Positions 56,307 through 64,000 of a stretch of DNA of 64,000 nucleotides are shown here, piece by piece. This stretch comes from an uncultured Clostridia bacterium (GTDB lineage: Bacteria > Bacillota > Clostridia > TANB77 > CAG-508): the NCBI GenBank assembly GCA_948468225.1, contig CAOKHH010000001.1, positions 114,044 to 178,043 on the forward strand. The letters are read 5' to 3'. Position numbers and translations under genes: made by a program. The first letter of the stretch is position 1, and every line of letters starts with the position of its first letter. Under the pieces are notes generated by a model. It did no database searches. It saw only the letters and a program-made list of their open reading frames with translations, and was not told the origin of the DNA.

Positions 56307-57173
56307 GTGGATGTACAAGAATATACTATTAAAAATAGTTCATTTGAACCAAAGCATATTTTTGAATGTGGACAATGTTTTAGATGGAATAAACAAGATG
56401 ATGAAAGTTATCTAGGAGTTTTTGAGAATAATGTAATGAGTGTAAAAAAAGAAAATGACACTATTATATTTAGAGGAAAATGTGCAGAAAACATACAAAA
56501 AGTATGTAAAGATTATTTTGATTTAAATAGAGATTATGAAAAAATAAAAAACAAATTAAGTAATGTAGATGATTTTTTAAAAACAAGTATTGAATATGGC
56601 CATGGAATTAGAATTTTAAATCAAGATTTATGGGAATGTATAATATCTTTTATAATTTCTGCAAATAATAATATACCAAGAATTAAAAAGATAATTGAAA
56701 GAATATCTTGTAAATTCGGTAAAAAAATAGTGTTTGATGATAAAGATTACTATACATTTCCAACCCCAGAGGAATTGTCTAATGCAACGATTCAAGATTT
56801 AAGAGATCTTGGGTTAGGTTTTAGAGATGTTAGAGTATATAATACTACAAAGATGATTTTAGAAAAACAAGTGGATTTACATAGATTAGAAGAATTAAAT
56901 AGTTCAGAGGATATTAGGGAAGAGTTATTAAAACTAGATGGAGTTGGACCTAAGGTTGCAGATTGTATAATGCTATTTTCTACATTAAAAAGATTAGATG
57001 TATTTCCAATAGATGTTTGGGTAAGACGTGTTATGAATGAATTATATATAAAAGCAGAAGATGAAACAAAAATTAATAAAAAAGAAATATCAAAAATTGC
57101 GGAAGAGAAGTATAAAAATTTAGCAGGAATTGCCCAACAGTATTTATTCTATTGGAAACGCGAAGGAGCGTAA
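56307..57173 (+). CDS. 8-oxoguanine DNA glycosylase/lyase (Ogg1 type)
   Basis: 288 residues. N-terminal 8-oxoG_N region 'SFEPKHIFECGQCFRWNK', central helix-hairpin-helix 'LLKLDGVGPKVADCIMLFS' near residue 215 with the catalytic Lys expected in 'GVGPKVA' region context and Asp in 'VFPIDVWVRRVM' near 236. Removes oxidised guanine from DNA. GTG start at 56307, with only a weak ribosome site (TTGGTGAT). Next gene is exonuclease III, which acts later in the same base-excision pathway. Confidence 0.88.
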   Translation: MDVQEYTIKNSSFEPKHIFECGQCFRWNKQDDESYLGVFENNVMSVKKENDTIIFRGKCAENIQKVCKDYFDLNRDYEKIKNKLSNVDDFLKTSIEYGHGIRILNQDLWECIISFIISANNNIPRIKKIIERISCKFGKKIVFDDKDYYTFPTPEELSNATIQDLRDLGLGFRDVRVYNTTKMILEKQVDLHRLEELNSSEDIREELLKLDGVGPKVADCIMLFSTLKRLDVFPIDVWVRRVMNELYIKAEDETKINKKEISKIAEEKYKNLAGIAQQYLFYWKREGA

Positions 57174-57185
57174 ATTTGAAAAAGC

Positions 57186-57210
57186 TGTAGGGGCGATTTT
57201 AATCGCCCGC
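57186..57210 (+). repeat. TGTAGGGGCGATT hairpin repeat
   Basis: GGGCGATT and AATCGCCC pair; between the glycosylase and exonuclease genes. Confidence 0.9.
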
Positions 57211-57230
57211 TTAGGAAAGGATTTAATATA

Positions 57231-57986
57231 ATGAAACTTATTTCGTGGAATGTAAATGGATTACGAGCAGTATATAAAAAAGGGTTTGAGGGATTTTTTA
57301 TCGGAATGGATGCAGATATTTTTTGCATACAAGAAACCAAAATGCAAGAAGGTCAGTTCGAAATCAATTTACCAAGTTATAATATATATATGAATAGTGC
57401 GATAAAAAAAGGATATTCTGGAACAGCAGTATTTACAAAAATGAAGCCAATAAATGTTAAATATGGAATTGATATTGAAGAGCATGATCAAGAAGGTAGA
57501 GTTATAACACTTGAATTTGATAAATTCTTTTTAGTAGATGTATATACACCAAATTCACAAAGAGAGTTAACAAGATTAGAATATAGAATGAAATGGGAAG
57601 ATGACTTTAGAAGTTATTTAAAGAAATTGGATAAAGTAAAACCAGTAATAATGTGTGGAGACTTAAATGTTGCACATAATGAAATAGACCTAAAGAATCC
57701 AAAGCAAAACAGAAAGAATGCAGGATTTACAGATGAGGAAAGAAGTAAAATGACTGAATTATTGAACAGTGGCTTTATAGATACATATAGAACATTATAT
57801 CCAACTCAAGAGGATGCATATACTTGGTGGTCATATATGGCAAATGCAAGAGAAAAAAATATTGGGTGGCGTATAGATTATTTTATTACTTCAAAATCAT
57901 TAAAAAGTAAAATAAAAGATGCAAAAATTTACTCAAACATAGGCGGAAGTGATCATTGTCCAGTAGGATTAGAAATTGAAATTTAA
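57231..57986 (+). CDS. xth: exodeoxyribonuclease III / AP endonuclease
   Basis: 251-residue ExoIII-family enzyme that cuts at abasic sites. Motifs: 'LISWNVNGLRAV' (residue ~3), 'FCIQETKMQEGQF' with metal-binding Glu (~35), 'VMCGDLNVAHNEID' (~141), 'WRIDYFITS' (~215) and 'GGSDHCPVGLEI' with catalytic His (~241). GGAAAGG precedes the ATG. Pairs functionally with the upstream glycosylase. Confidence 0.95.
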   Translation: MKLISWNVNGLRAVYKKGFEGFFIGMDADIFCIQETKMQEGQFEINLPSYNIYMNSAIKKGYSGTAVFTKMKPINVKYGIDIEEHDQEGRVITLEFDKFFLVDVYTPNSQRELTRLEYRMKWEDDFRSYLKKLDKVKPVIMCGDLNVAHNEIDLKNPKQNRKNAGFTDEERSKMTELLNSGFIDTYRTLYPTQEDAYTWWSYMANAREKNIGWRIDYFITSKSLKSKIKDAKIYSNIGGSDHCPVGLEIEI

Positions 57987-57988
57987 TA

Positions 57989-58015
57989 TGTAGGGAACAG
58001 ACCAACGTCGTTCCG
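57989..58015 (+). repeat. second-family repeat (TGTAGGGAACAGACC)
   Basis: Identical to 30438; ends three bases before the ribosome site of the next gene. Confidence 0.92.
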
Positions 58016-58027
58016 ATGGAGGAGTTT

Positions 58028-59161
58028 ATGAATAAAAAAATTAAAAATTGGGCCAAATGGATATATTGGTTTTTATTTGCAGTAGCAGTAATCGCCGTAT
58101 ATAAAACGCTAGATAACTTTAATGATATATTAGCATTTATTAAAAAATTATTTGGTATACTAATGCCATTTTTTATGGGAGTACTGCTAGCATATTTATT
58201 TTACATACCATCGAAAAAATTGGAAAAATTGTATAGTAAATCTAAAATATTGAAAAGATTTTCAAGAAAATTAGCAGTTTTTTCAGTATATGTAATTGCA
58301 ATTCTTTGTATAATACTTTTATTTAATGTAATATTACCTGCAATATCAAAGAGTGTAACTGAGTTAACAAATAATTTTCCATCTTATTATGAAAGTATTA
58401 AAGGATATATAAATGAATTGCCAGATGATTCTATAATAAACAAAGAAAAAATTAAAGAAGCTGTAAGTAATATTGGAAATATTGATTTTGCGAGTTATTT
58501 TAGCACCGAAAAAATAATAGAATATGTAAAAGGTGTAGTAAATGTTGCACAAGGAATATTTAGTGTATTTGTTACAATAATAATGTCTATATATATATTA
58601 CTACAAAGAGATGATATAGTAAGATTTATGAAAAAACTAGCCAGTGCATTATTTAAAGAAGATACATGTAAAACATTAGGAAAGTACTTTAAAAGAGGTA
58701 ATGAAGTGTTTTTTAAATTTATATCTAGTCAATTATTAGATGCAATAATTGTTGGAATAATTACTTCAATTGCAATGTTAATAATGAATGTAAAATATGC
58801 AGTTCTATTAGGATTTATAATAGGTTTATTTAATATAATACCTTATTTTGGAGCTATTGTTGGAGTTGGTATAGCAATATTAGTTACTCTAATAACAGGA
58901 GGGCTAAGTCAAGCAATATGGATGGCAATAATAATAATAATTTTACAACAAATAGATGCAAATATAATAAATCCAAAGATAGTTGGAGATTCATTAAGTT
59001 TAAGCCCAATACTTGTAATTTTTGCGGTTACAGTTGGAGGAGCATATTTTAACTTTTTGGGAATGCTTTTAGGAGTACCAGTAGTTGCATGTATAAAAAT
59101 AATCATATGTGACTATATAGATTATAGAAATGAAAAGAAGGAAACAGTAAAAAATGAATAA
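58028..59161 (+). CDS. AI-2E family transporter/permease
   Basis: 377-residue polytopic membrane protein of the AI-2E (YdbI/PerM) family: N-terminal pairs of helices (~12-75), a 100-residue extracytoplasmic middle ('NNFPSYYESIKGYINELPDD'), then helices with 'GLFNIIPYFGAIVGVGIAILVTLI' and 'LQQIDANIINPKIVGDSLSLSP', the family signature. ATG at 58028 has GGAGG 6 bases upstream; an ATG at 58016 overlaps that site. Substrate not determined. Confidence 0.88.
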   Translation: MNKKIKNWAKWIYWFLFAVAVIAVYKTLDNFNDILAFIKKLFGILMPFFMGVLLAYLFYIPSKKLEKLYSKSKILKRFSRKLAVFSVYVIAILCIILLFNVILPAISKSVTELTNNFPSYYESIKGYINELPDDSIINKEKIKEAVSNIGNIDFASYFSTEKIIEYVKGVVNVAQGIFSVFVTIIMSIYILLQRDDIVRFMKKLASALFKEDTCKTLGKYFKRGNEVFFKFISSQLLDAIIVGIITSIAMLIMNVKYAVLLGFIIGLFNIIPYFGAIVGVGIAILVTLITGGLSQAIWMAIIIIILQQIDANIINPKIVGDSLSLSPILVIFAVTVGGAYFNFLGMLLGVPVVACIKIIICDYIDYRNEKKETVKNE

Positions 59162-59198
59162 TAGATTTTTCGAGTTAGAAATATGATTTTAGTATGGA

Positions 59199-59220
59199 TG
59201 TAGGGCGACCATTGGTCGCC
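59199..59220 (+). repeat. TGTAGGGCGACCA hairpin repeat
   Basis: GGCGACCA/TGGTCGCC perfect stem; related to 21067. Confidence 0.9.
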
Positions 59221-59289
59221 TGCTTATAAAAATGTAACCAAAAATAAAGAAACACATAAAATAGAATAAAAACATTTAGGAGGGTAACT

Positions 59290-60498
59290 TTGAAAAAAGG
59301 AAAATTTGTTTTTATAATTCTATTATTATGTGTTTTTATTATGCAACCAATTTGTTTTGCATTTTCTCCATCTAATTTACCATTACATAATGGAATAGAT
59401 GTTAGCATTTGGCAAGGAGAGATAGATTATGAGAGAGTAAGAGCAAGTGGGATAGAGGTCGTTTACATACGTTCAAGTGAGGGAGCATCATATGTTGATC
59501 CATATTATTTAAGAAATTATAATAATGCAAAAGAAAATGGGTTACAAGTAGGTTTTTATCATTTCTTAACAGCTACAACAGTGGAAGAAGCAATTGCCCA
59601 AGCTGATTTTTTTGTATCTTTGGTAGGTGGATTAGAACCGGATTGTAGATTGGCAATGGATTTTGAACAATTTGATGGATTAAATATAGAGCAAATAAAT
59701 GAAATTTCATTAGCATTTTTAAGAAGAGTAGAGGAAAGAAGCGGGAAAGAAGTAGTAATATATAGTGATGCATACAATGCAAGAGATACATTTGGAGAAG
59801 AATTAGCAGAAATTTACCCAATATGGGTTGCTGATTATGATGTGAAAGAGCCAGAAGGTAATGGAAAATGGGAAACTTGGGTAGGGTTTCAATATTCAGA
59901 CTTAGGTAGAATAGATGGAATAAATGGAAATGTTGATTTAGACTATTTTACCGAAGATATATTTTTAAGTGATACTTCGAAGATTCCAGCTCCTGAAATT
60001 CCACCACCACAACCGAATGATACTGAATCAATAATTATAAAAAGAGGAGATACATTATCTGATTTAGCAATTGAATATGGTACTACTGTAGATAGATTAG
60101 TTGAACTAAATAATATATCAAATCCAAATTTAATATTTGCAGGTAATACATTACTTGTTCCAATAAATGATGGTAAAAGGCAGTCTATAACATATACCGT
60201 AAAAAGGGGAGATACTTTAAGTGGCATTGCAAAAAGATATGGAGTTACAGTTTCACAATTAGTTAATACAAATAATATATCAAATGCAAATTTAATATAT
60301 GTAGGGCAAGTGCTAACAATCCCTACGGAAACAAATATAAATGATATAGGTCATACATTATATAAGGTAAGAAGAGGAAATACTTTATACCAAATAGCAA
60401 GAATGTATAATACATCAATAGCTCAAATAGTAAGATTAAATAGAATTGCAAATCCAAATTTAATTTATGCAGGTCAATTGTTGAGAATAAAGAATTGA
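59290..60498 (+). CDS. secreted GH25 lysozyme with three LysM domains
   Basis: 402 residues. Signal peptide ~1-25 ('[21 protein letters not shown]'). GH25 muramidase at ~30-215 with '[15 protein letters not shown]' and the D-x-E pair in '[10 protein letters not shown]'. A proline linker ('[12 protein letters not shown]') leads to three LysM peptidoglycan-binding domains (~252-297, ~305-350, ~357-402; '[22 protein letters not shown]'-type, with 'NLIYAGQ' ends). TTG start at 59290, AGGAGGG upstream. Cuts the wall in growth or spore germination; which is not shown. Confidence 0.92.
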   Translation: MKKGKFVFIILLLCVFIMQPICFAFSPSNLPLHNGIDVSIWQGEIDYERVRASGIEVVYIRSSEGASYVDPYYLRNYNNAKENGLQVGFYHFLTATTVEEAIAQADFFVSLVGGLEPDCRLAMDFEQFDGLNIEQINEISLAFLRRVEERSGKEVVIYSDAYNARDTFGEELAEIYPIWVADYDVKEPEGNGKWETWVGFQYSDLGRIDGINGNVDLDYFTEDIFLSDTSKIPAPEIPPPQPNDTESIIIKRGDTLSDLAIEYGTTVDRLVELNNISNPNLIFAGNTLLVPINDGKRQSITYTVKRGDTLSGIAKRYGVTVSQLVNTNNISNANLIYVGQVLTIPTETNINDIGHTLYKVRRGNTLYQIARMYNTSIAQIVRLNRIANPNLIYAGQLLRIKN

Positions 60499-60506
60499 AC
60501 AAAAGG

Positions 60507-60574
60507 TGAACAAAAAGGGACAGTCTTAAAAGTTCAGGTTAACCTGAACTTTTAAGACTGTCCCTTTTTGTTCA
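60507..60574 (+). repeat. perfect 34-bp palindrome with no loop
   Basis: 60507-60540 is the exact reverse complement of 60541-60574, meeting at GGTT/AACC. T run at the end, so it can act as terminator for the lysozyme gene in both directions. A decayed arm is at 2126. Confidence 0.95.
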
Positions 60575-60605
60575 TTTTATAATGTAAAATTCCGTAAGAA
60601 AAAAC

Positions 60606-60635
60606 TTGTAATTTATTGTAAGTTTATGATATAGT
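60606..60635 (+). promoter_or_regulatory. promoter of WG-repeat gene
   Basis: TTGTAA (60606-60611), 18-base spacer and TATAGT (60630-60635). Confidence 0.5.
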
Positions 60636-60665
60636 ATATCTATCTTTTTATGGAGGTAAATTCTT

Positions 60666-62162
60666 ATGAGTAAAGGTAGAAGATATGATGGACCAAAATT
60701 AAATTTAAAGAAAGTTTTTGGTGTTTTAATAGGATTTATAGTAATAATTATGGTAATAACATCAATTGTAAAGTTGGTTAAAAATCATCACGAAGTAGAT
60801 CAAATTATGGGAACTGCATATTTCCCAGTATTAGAAAATAATAAATGGGGAGTAATAGACAATAAAGGAAATATAGTAATACAGCCTTCATATGATGAAA
60901 TGATAACTGTTCCAAATACTCAAAAGGGTATATTTATATGTACTTATGATTTTGATGGTAGTACATATAAAACAAAAGTTATAAATGAAAAAAATGAGCA
61001 ATTATTTTCAGAATATGAGCAAATTGAAGCATTAGATAATTACGACGCAAACTCTAATGCTTGGTATGAAGATGATGTTTTAAGAGTAAAACAAAATGGA
61101 AAATATGGCTTAATAAATTTTAAAGGAGAAAAAATATTAGATATAGTATATGATGATATTTATTCTTTAAAAGGAGTTAAAAATAGTTTAATTATAAAAA
61201 AAGATGGAAGCACTGGAATCTGTAATAATTATGGAGCAGTGATAGCAGATACAATATATAAAGATATTTTAGCATTAGGTAACACTAATGAAAATGGTTA
61301 TGTTATAGTTACCTCAGAAAATAAATATGGAATAATAGAAATAGATAAGAGCATAAAAGTTGAACCAATATATGAAGATATAAAATATATTGGAAGCAAA
61401 GATTATTATGCAGTAAAAACAAATGGAAAAATACATTTGTTTGATAATACAACTAAAAAAGTAATAGATGCAACATATGATTCAATAGAAAGTATAAATG
61501 GAGAAAATATAATTATAAAATCAAAAAATAATTATGGAATTGTAGATAAAGATGGAAACAAGAAGGTTGATACAAACTACGAATATTTAGAATATGCATT
61601 CTCAAATTATTATATAGCTAAAAAATCAGGAAAGTATGGTATTATAGACATAACTGGAACAGAACTTGTTGAATGCAAATATAAAGATATAGTGGCTAAT
61701 AAATCAGGGGAATTTATTAGAGCAGATTTAGATGATGTTGAAAGTGTGCTTTTAGATAGCACTTTACAAGAAAAGGTTAAAGGAACAGTTAGTGAAATAG
61801 ATGATGGAAAAGGTTATATAAAAGTTAGAGTTGGCCAAGATTATACATACTATAATTTTAAATTAGAAGAGAAGCAAAATAAAGATATACTTACATCAAA
61901 CACATTATTTTTAATTAAACAAAATGGAAAATATGGCTATATAAATAAAGAAGGGAAAGTTATTGTAGAATGCAATTATGATGATGCAAAAGAACAAAAT
62001 GCGTATGGTTATTGTGCAGTTCAAAGAGATGGAAAATGGGGAAGTTTAAATAGTAATGGAGCAATTGTGCAAGATACAAATGTTGATCTAACTAATAATA
62101 TTTATATAGATTTTATTGGAAATTGGCATTTAAATATTACAGGAGATTATTATACAAAATAA
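60666..62162 (+). CDS. membrane-anchored WG-repeat protein
   Basis: 498 residues. One N-terminal membrane helix (~16-38, 'KVFGVLIGFIVIIMVITSIV'), then about nine WG-type beta repeats such as 'NNKWGVIDNKGNIVIQPSYDE', 'NGKYGLINFKGEKILDIVYDD', 'KYGIIDITGTELVECKYKD' and 'NGKYGYINKEGKVIVECNYDD', shown here in parts. WG repeats form beta-propeller-like exported domains of unknown binding role. ATGGAGG lies before the ATG. Monocistronic or with the next gene (70 bases later). Confidence 0.85.
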   Translation: MSKGRRYDGPKLNLKKVFGVLIGFIVIIMVITSIVKLVKNHHEVDQIMGTAYFPVLENNKWGVIDNKGNIVIQPSYDEMITVPNTQKGIFICTYDFDGSTYKTKVINEKNEQLFSEYEQIEALDNYDANSNAWYEDDVLRVKQNGKYGLINFKGEKILDIVYDDIYSLKGVKNSLIIKKDGSTGICNNYGAVIADTIYKDILALGNTNENGYVIVTSENKYGIIEIDKSIKVEPIYEDIKYIGSKDYYAVKTNGKIHLFDNTTKKVIDATYDSIESINGENIIIKSKNNYGIVDKDGNKKVDTNYEYLEYAFSNYYIAKKSGKYGIIDITGTELVECKYKDIVANKSGEFIRADLDDVESVLLDSTLQEKVKGTVSEIDDGKGYIKVRVGQDYTYYNFKLEEKQNKDILTSNTLFLIKQNGKYGYINKEGKVIVECNYDDAKEQNAYGYCAVQRDGKWGSLNSNGAIVQDTNVDLTNNIYIDFIGNWHLNITGDYYTK

Positions 62163-62232
62163 TAAATTGTGGTTTATAAATTATACTAATATTTTTTATT
62201 ACACAAAAATATTTATTAAATTGGAGGTACAA

Positions 62233-63892
62233 ATGAAAACTTCAAAAATAACAAAAAAAGATGTTATTTTAATGTTAATAATTACCTTTGTATATGCAGT
62301 AGTGTCTTTTATAAATCTTGGAAGTAATACAAATCCTCAAACTTTTTGGAAAACAGAAGAAGTGGGGGATTCTGTAACATTTAAAATAGAACAGGGAAAT
62401 ACAAATGTTACAAATATAAGATATTATACTGGAGCGGATTTTGGAGATTACAGTTTATATGTTTCATATGATGGGGAAAATTATGCAGACCCATTAACCA
62501 TAAAAACCGATAAAGTTTTTGCTTGGAATGACTTTGGATTAACAGGAGATTTTGAATATATAAAGATTGTAGGACAAAAACAAGGTACATATTTAGGTGA
62601 ACTTGCAATATATGATAGTGAAGGGAAAACTGTAAAATTAACGCCAATAAGTGAAAATTCAAATTTGATTTTGGATGAACAAGATACTGTGCCAGAAGAA
62701 ATTAGTTATTTAAATTCAACATATTTTGATGAAATATATTTTGCAAGAACAGCATATGAGCATCAACATAATTTGCCTGTTTATGAATGGACACATCCAC
62801 CTTTAGGAAAATTGTTAATGGCAATTCCTATGCTATTTATGGGTATGACTACATTTGCTTACAGAGTAATGGGCAATATTGCAGGAATACTAATGATACC
62901 AACAATATATATTTTTGCAAAAATGCTATTTAAAGAGAGCAAATATGGAGTGCTTGCAGCAATTATTATGGCAGCTGACCGGAATGCATTTTGTACAATC
63001 TAGGCTTGGAACAGCAGATGGCTTTTTAGTTTTATTTATAATATTAGAATATCTATTTATGTATAAATATATAATAAGCGAAGATAAAACCTTACGAAGA
63101 AAATTAGTATATTTATTTTTCTCTGGACTATTTATGGGGTTAGCAATAGCTACAAAATGGACAGGTGTATTTGCAGGAATTGGCTTGGCATTGGTATTCT
63201 TTGTAAATTTAGCAATAGATATATTGGTTAAAAAGAAAAAATGGAATAAAGAAAATACTATAACTATTCTTTCTTGTTTTGGATTTTTTGTTTTCATACC
63301 AATAGTAATATATTTGCTATCATACATACCATATTATAAATTAGGGAATATACAAAACATACATCAATTTATAAAATGCCAAGAATATATGTATAACTAT
63401 CACCATGATTTAGATGCAACACATCCATATTCCTCAATGTGGTATACATGGCCAATAACAAAACAATCTATATTGTATTGGGTAGGAACAACTAATAGTG
63501 GTGCAATTACAAGAATAGCATTACTTGGAAATCCAGCAATATGGTGGTTTAGCATTCCTTGTATGATATATACAGTTATTGCATCAATTAAAACAAGAGA
63601 TTTTAAATATTTATTTATACTAATACCAATATTTAGTATGATGGTATCTTATATAGGAATAAGTAGAATAATGTTTTTGTATCACTATTTCCCAATATTA
63701 CCATTTGTAATGCTTACAATAGTTGCATTTATAAAGTGGCTAACTAATAAATTGAAAACAGATGTAGTTATTTATATATTTATAGCGGTTATAATTATAG
63801 TGTTTATACAATTTTACCCAATATACTCAGGATTTCCAACTTCTGCACAGTATATTAAGGAGTTACAGTGGCTTAAAACTTGGATTTGGTAA
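62233..63892 (+). CDS. PMT-like (GT39) membrane glycosyltransferase, +1 recoded at CGG
   Basis: 552 residues after correction. Polytopic enzyme of the dolichyl/polyprenyl-phosphate-mannose protein O-mannosyltransferase type. 'YFDEIYFARTAYEHQHN' and 'YEWTHPPLGKLLMAI' (residues ~160-195) are the catalytic acidic loop and THPPLGK signature. An extracytoplasmic lectin-like insertion lies at ~30-150. CGG at 62980-62982 follows 'IIMAAD'; skipping one C gives 'AAD-GMHFVQSRLGTADGF', a conserved PMT segment, and then six or more membrane helices. ATG at 62233 follows TTGGAGG. A secreted-protein or wall-polymer glycosylation role is inferred; it could modify the surface proteins encoded in the window. 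Confidence 0.87.
62980..62982 (+). other. CGG +1 recoding site in PMT-like gene
   Basis: In-frame GCT GAC CGG AAT; needs GCT GAC (C) GGA ATG CAT. Confidence 0.88.
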
Positions 63893-63923
63893 GTTTGGGA
63901 AAGAATCAGCATCTTGCGTTGTT

Positions 63924-63982
63924 AATTAAAATAAAAAATGCTTAATGTACTTTCATATACCTCTGCTTTTTTTATTTTAATT
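63924..63982 (+). terminator. AT-rich stem-loop after PMT-like gene
   Basis: 63924-63941 pairs with 63965-63982 over 18 bases with one mismatch (GCTTTTTTTATTTTAATT side), T-rich end. The rest of the last 108 bases shows no gene. Confidence 0.6.
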
Positions 63983-64000
63983 GCCTAGCAATATACTAAT

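Noticed and set aside
2093-59220. CRISPR array
   Set aside because: Repeats are dispersed over 57 kb, lie in both orientations and have no regular spacers or cas genes.
3779-62982. Sequencing or assembly errors as cause of the ten frame breaks
   Set aside because: Errors would fall in the long A and T runs and in any phase, with both insertions and deletions. All breaks are one extra C before GG in phase, and no other break exists. Read data would still be needed to exclude it fully.
3779-62982. Simple reassignment of CGG to another amino acid
   Set aside because: Any one-to-one reading keeps the wrong frame and meets a stop within a few codons (five in rpoB, two in the SbcC-like gene).
3191-63892. 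Calling the split genes pseudogenes
   Set aside because: Both halves keep intact motifs with no further stops, and rpoB and pcrA are essential or nearly so.

Overview
The window is about 64 kb of very AT-rich DNA from a Gram-positive bacterium of the Clostridia type. AGA and TTA codons dominate, Shine-Dalgarno sites are strong AGGAGG types, and several starts are TTG or GTG. Gene content fits an uncultured gut-associated clostridium: DUF4321-radC-mreBCD-PBP2-minC, MecA, CotF-like coat proteins, a PASTA-type PBP, BspA-like and SdrD/thioester surface proteins. The lineage cannot be fixed more closely from the sequence alone.

The main discovery is a recoding pattern. Ten genes (ttcA-like, virD4-like, sbcC-like, ZIP transporter, pcrA, a small hypothetical, rpoB, a PASTA PBP, an Elp3-like radical SAM protein and a PMT-like glycosyltransferase) are each split by one extra base. 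In all ten the break is an in-frame CGG, and full-length protein is restored only if the C is skipped and the next codon, GGN, is read as glycine (NNN-C-GGN). Reading every gene by eye I found no other in-frame CGG, except one ambiguous 45-codon ORF, although the trinucleotide is common in the other two phases and CGU, CGC and CGA are used as sense codons. The simplest reading is that CGG is unassigned here (no tRNA-Arg(CCG)) and works as an efficient +1 frameshift or quadruplet CGGN=Gly signal, even in rpoB.

The second theme is about thirty GC-rich hairpin repeats (TGTAGGGG...CCCG and relatives), an island of GC in AT-rich DNA. They sit in most intergenic gaps, supply stop codons to some genes and are inserted in frame in two unrelated proteins (ZIP transporter and a RAYT-type transposase), where they encode the same peptide NVGAGPVSA. 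Two Y1 (HUH) transposases are present: one between perfect 27-bp inverted repeats (2276-3114), and one carrying the hairpin repeats within and before its own gene (41086-41652).

Layout: 1-2.1 kb end of a BspA-like surface protein; 2.2-3.1 kb Y1 element; 3.2-3.9 kb TtcA-like; 3.9-6.9 kb phosphoglucomutase and UDP-sugar pyrophosphorylase operon (minus); 7.1-8.0 kb J-domain protein; 8.2-11.1 kb two hypotheticals and a VirD4-like coupling protein; 11.2-14.2 kb SbcD/SbcC-like pair; 14.3-16.2 kb prfA and ZIP; 16.3-18 kb Ig-like secreted protein, phosphatase and a small ORF; 18-21 kb pcrA, a possible structured RNA and coat proteins; 21.3-23 kb M23 peptidase and MecA; 23.2-29.8 kb cell-shape and division cluster; 29.8-30.6 kb small-gene operon (minus); 31-41 kb two giant surface proteins; 41-42.4 kb RAYT and acyl-ACP thioesterase; 42.5-50.1 kb rpoB and rpoC; 50.2-52.4 kb PASTA PBP (minus); 52.5-57.2 kb rsmA, rnc, radical SAM, YitT and 8-oxoguanine glycosylase; 57.2-64 kb exonuclease III, AI-2E-family permease, GH25-LysM lysozyme, WG-repeat protein and PMT-like glycosyltransferase. 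No tRNA, rRNA or CRISPR array was seen.
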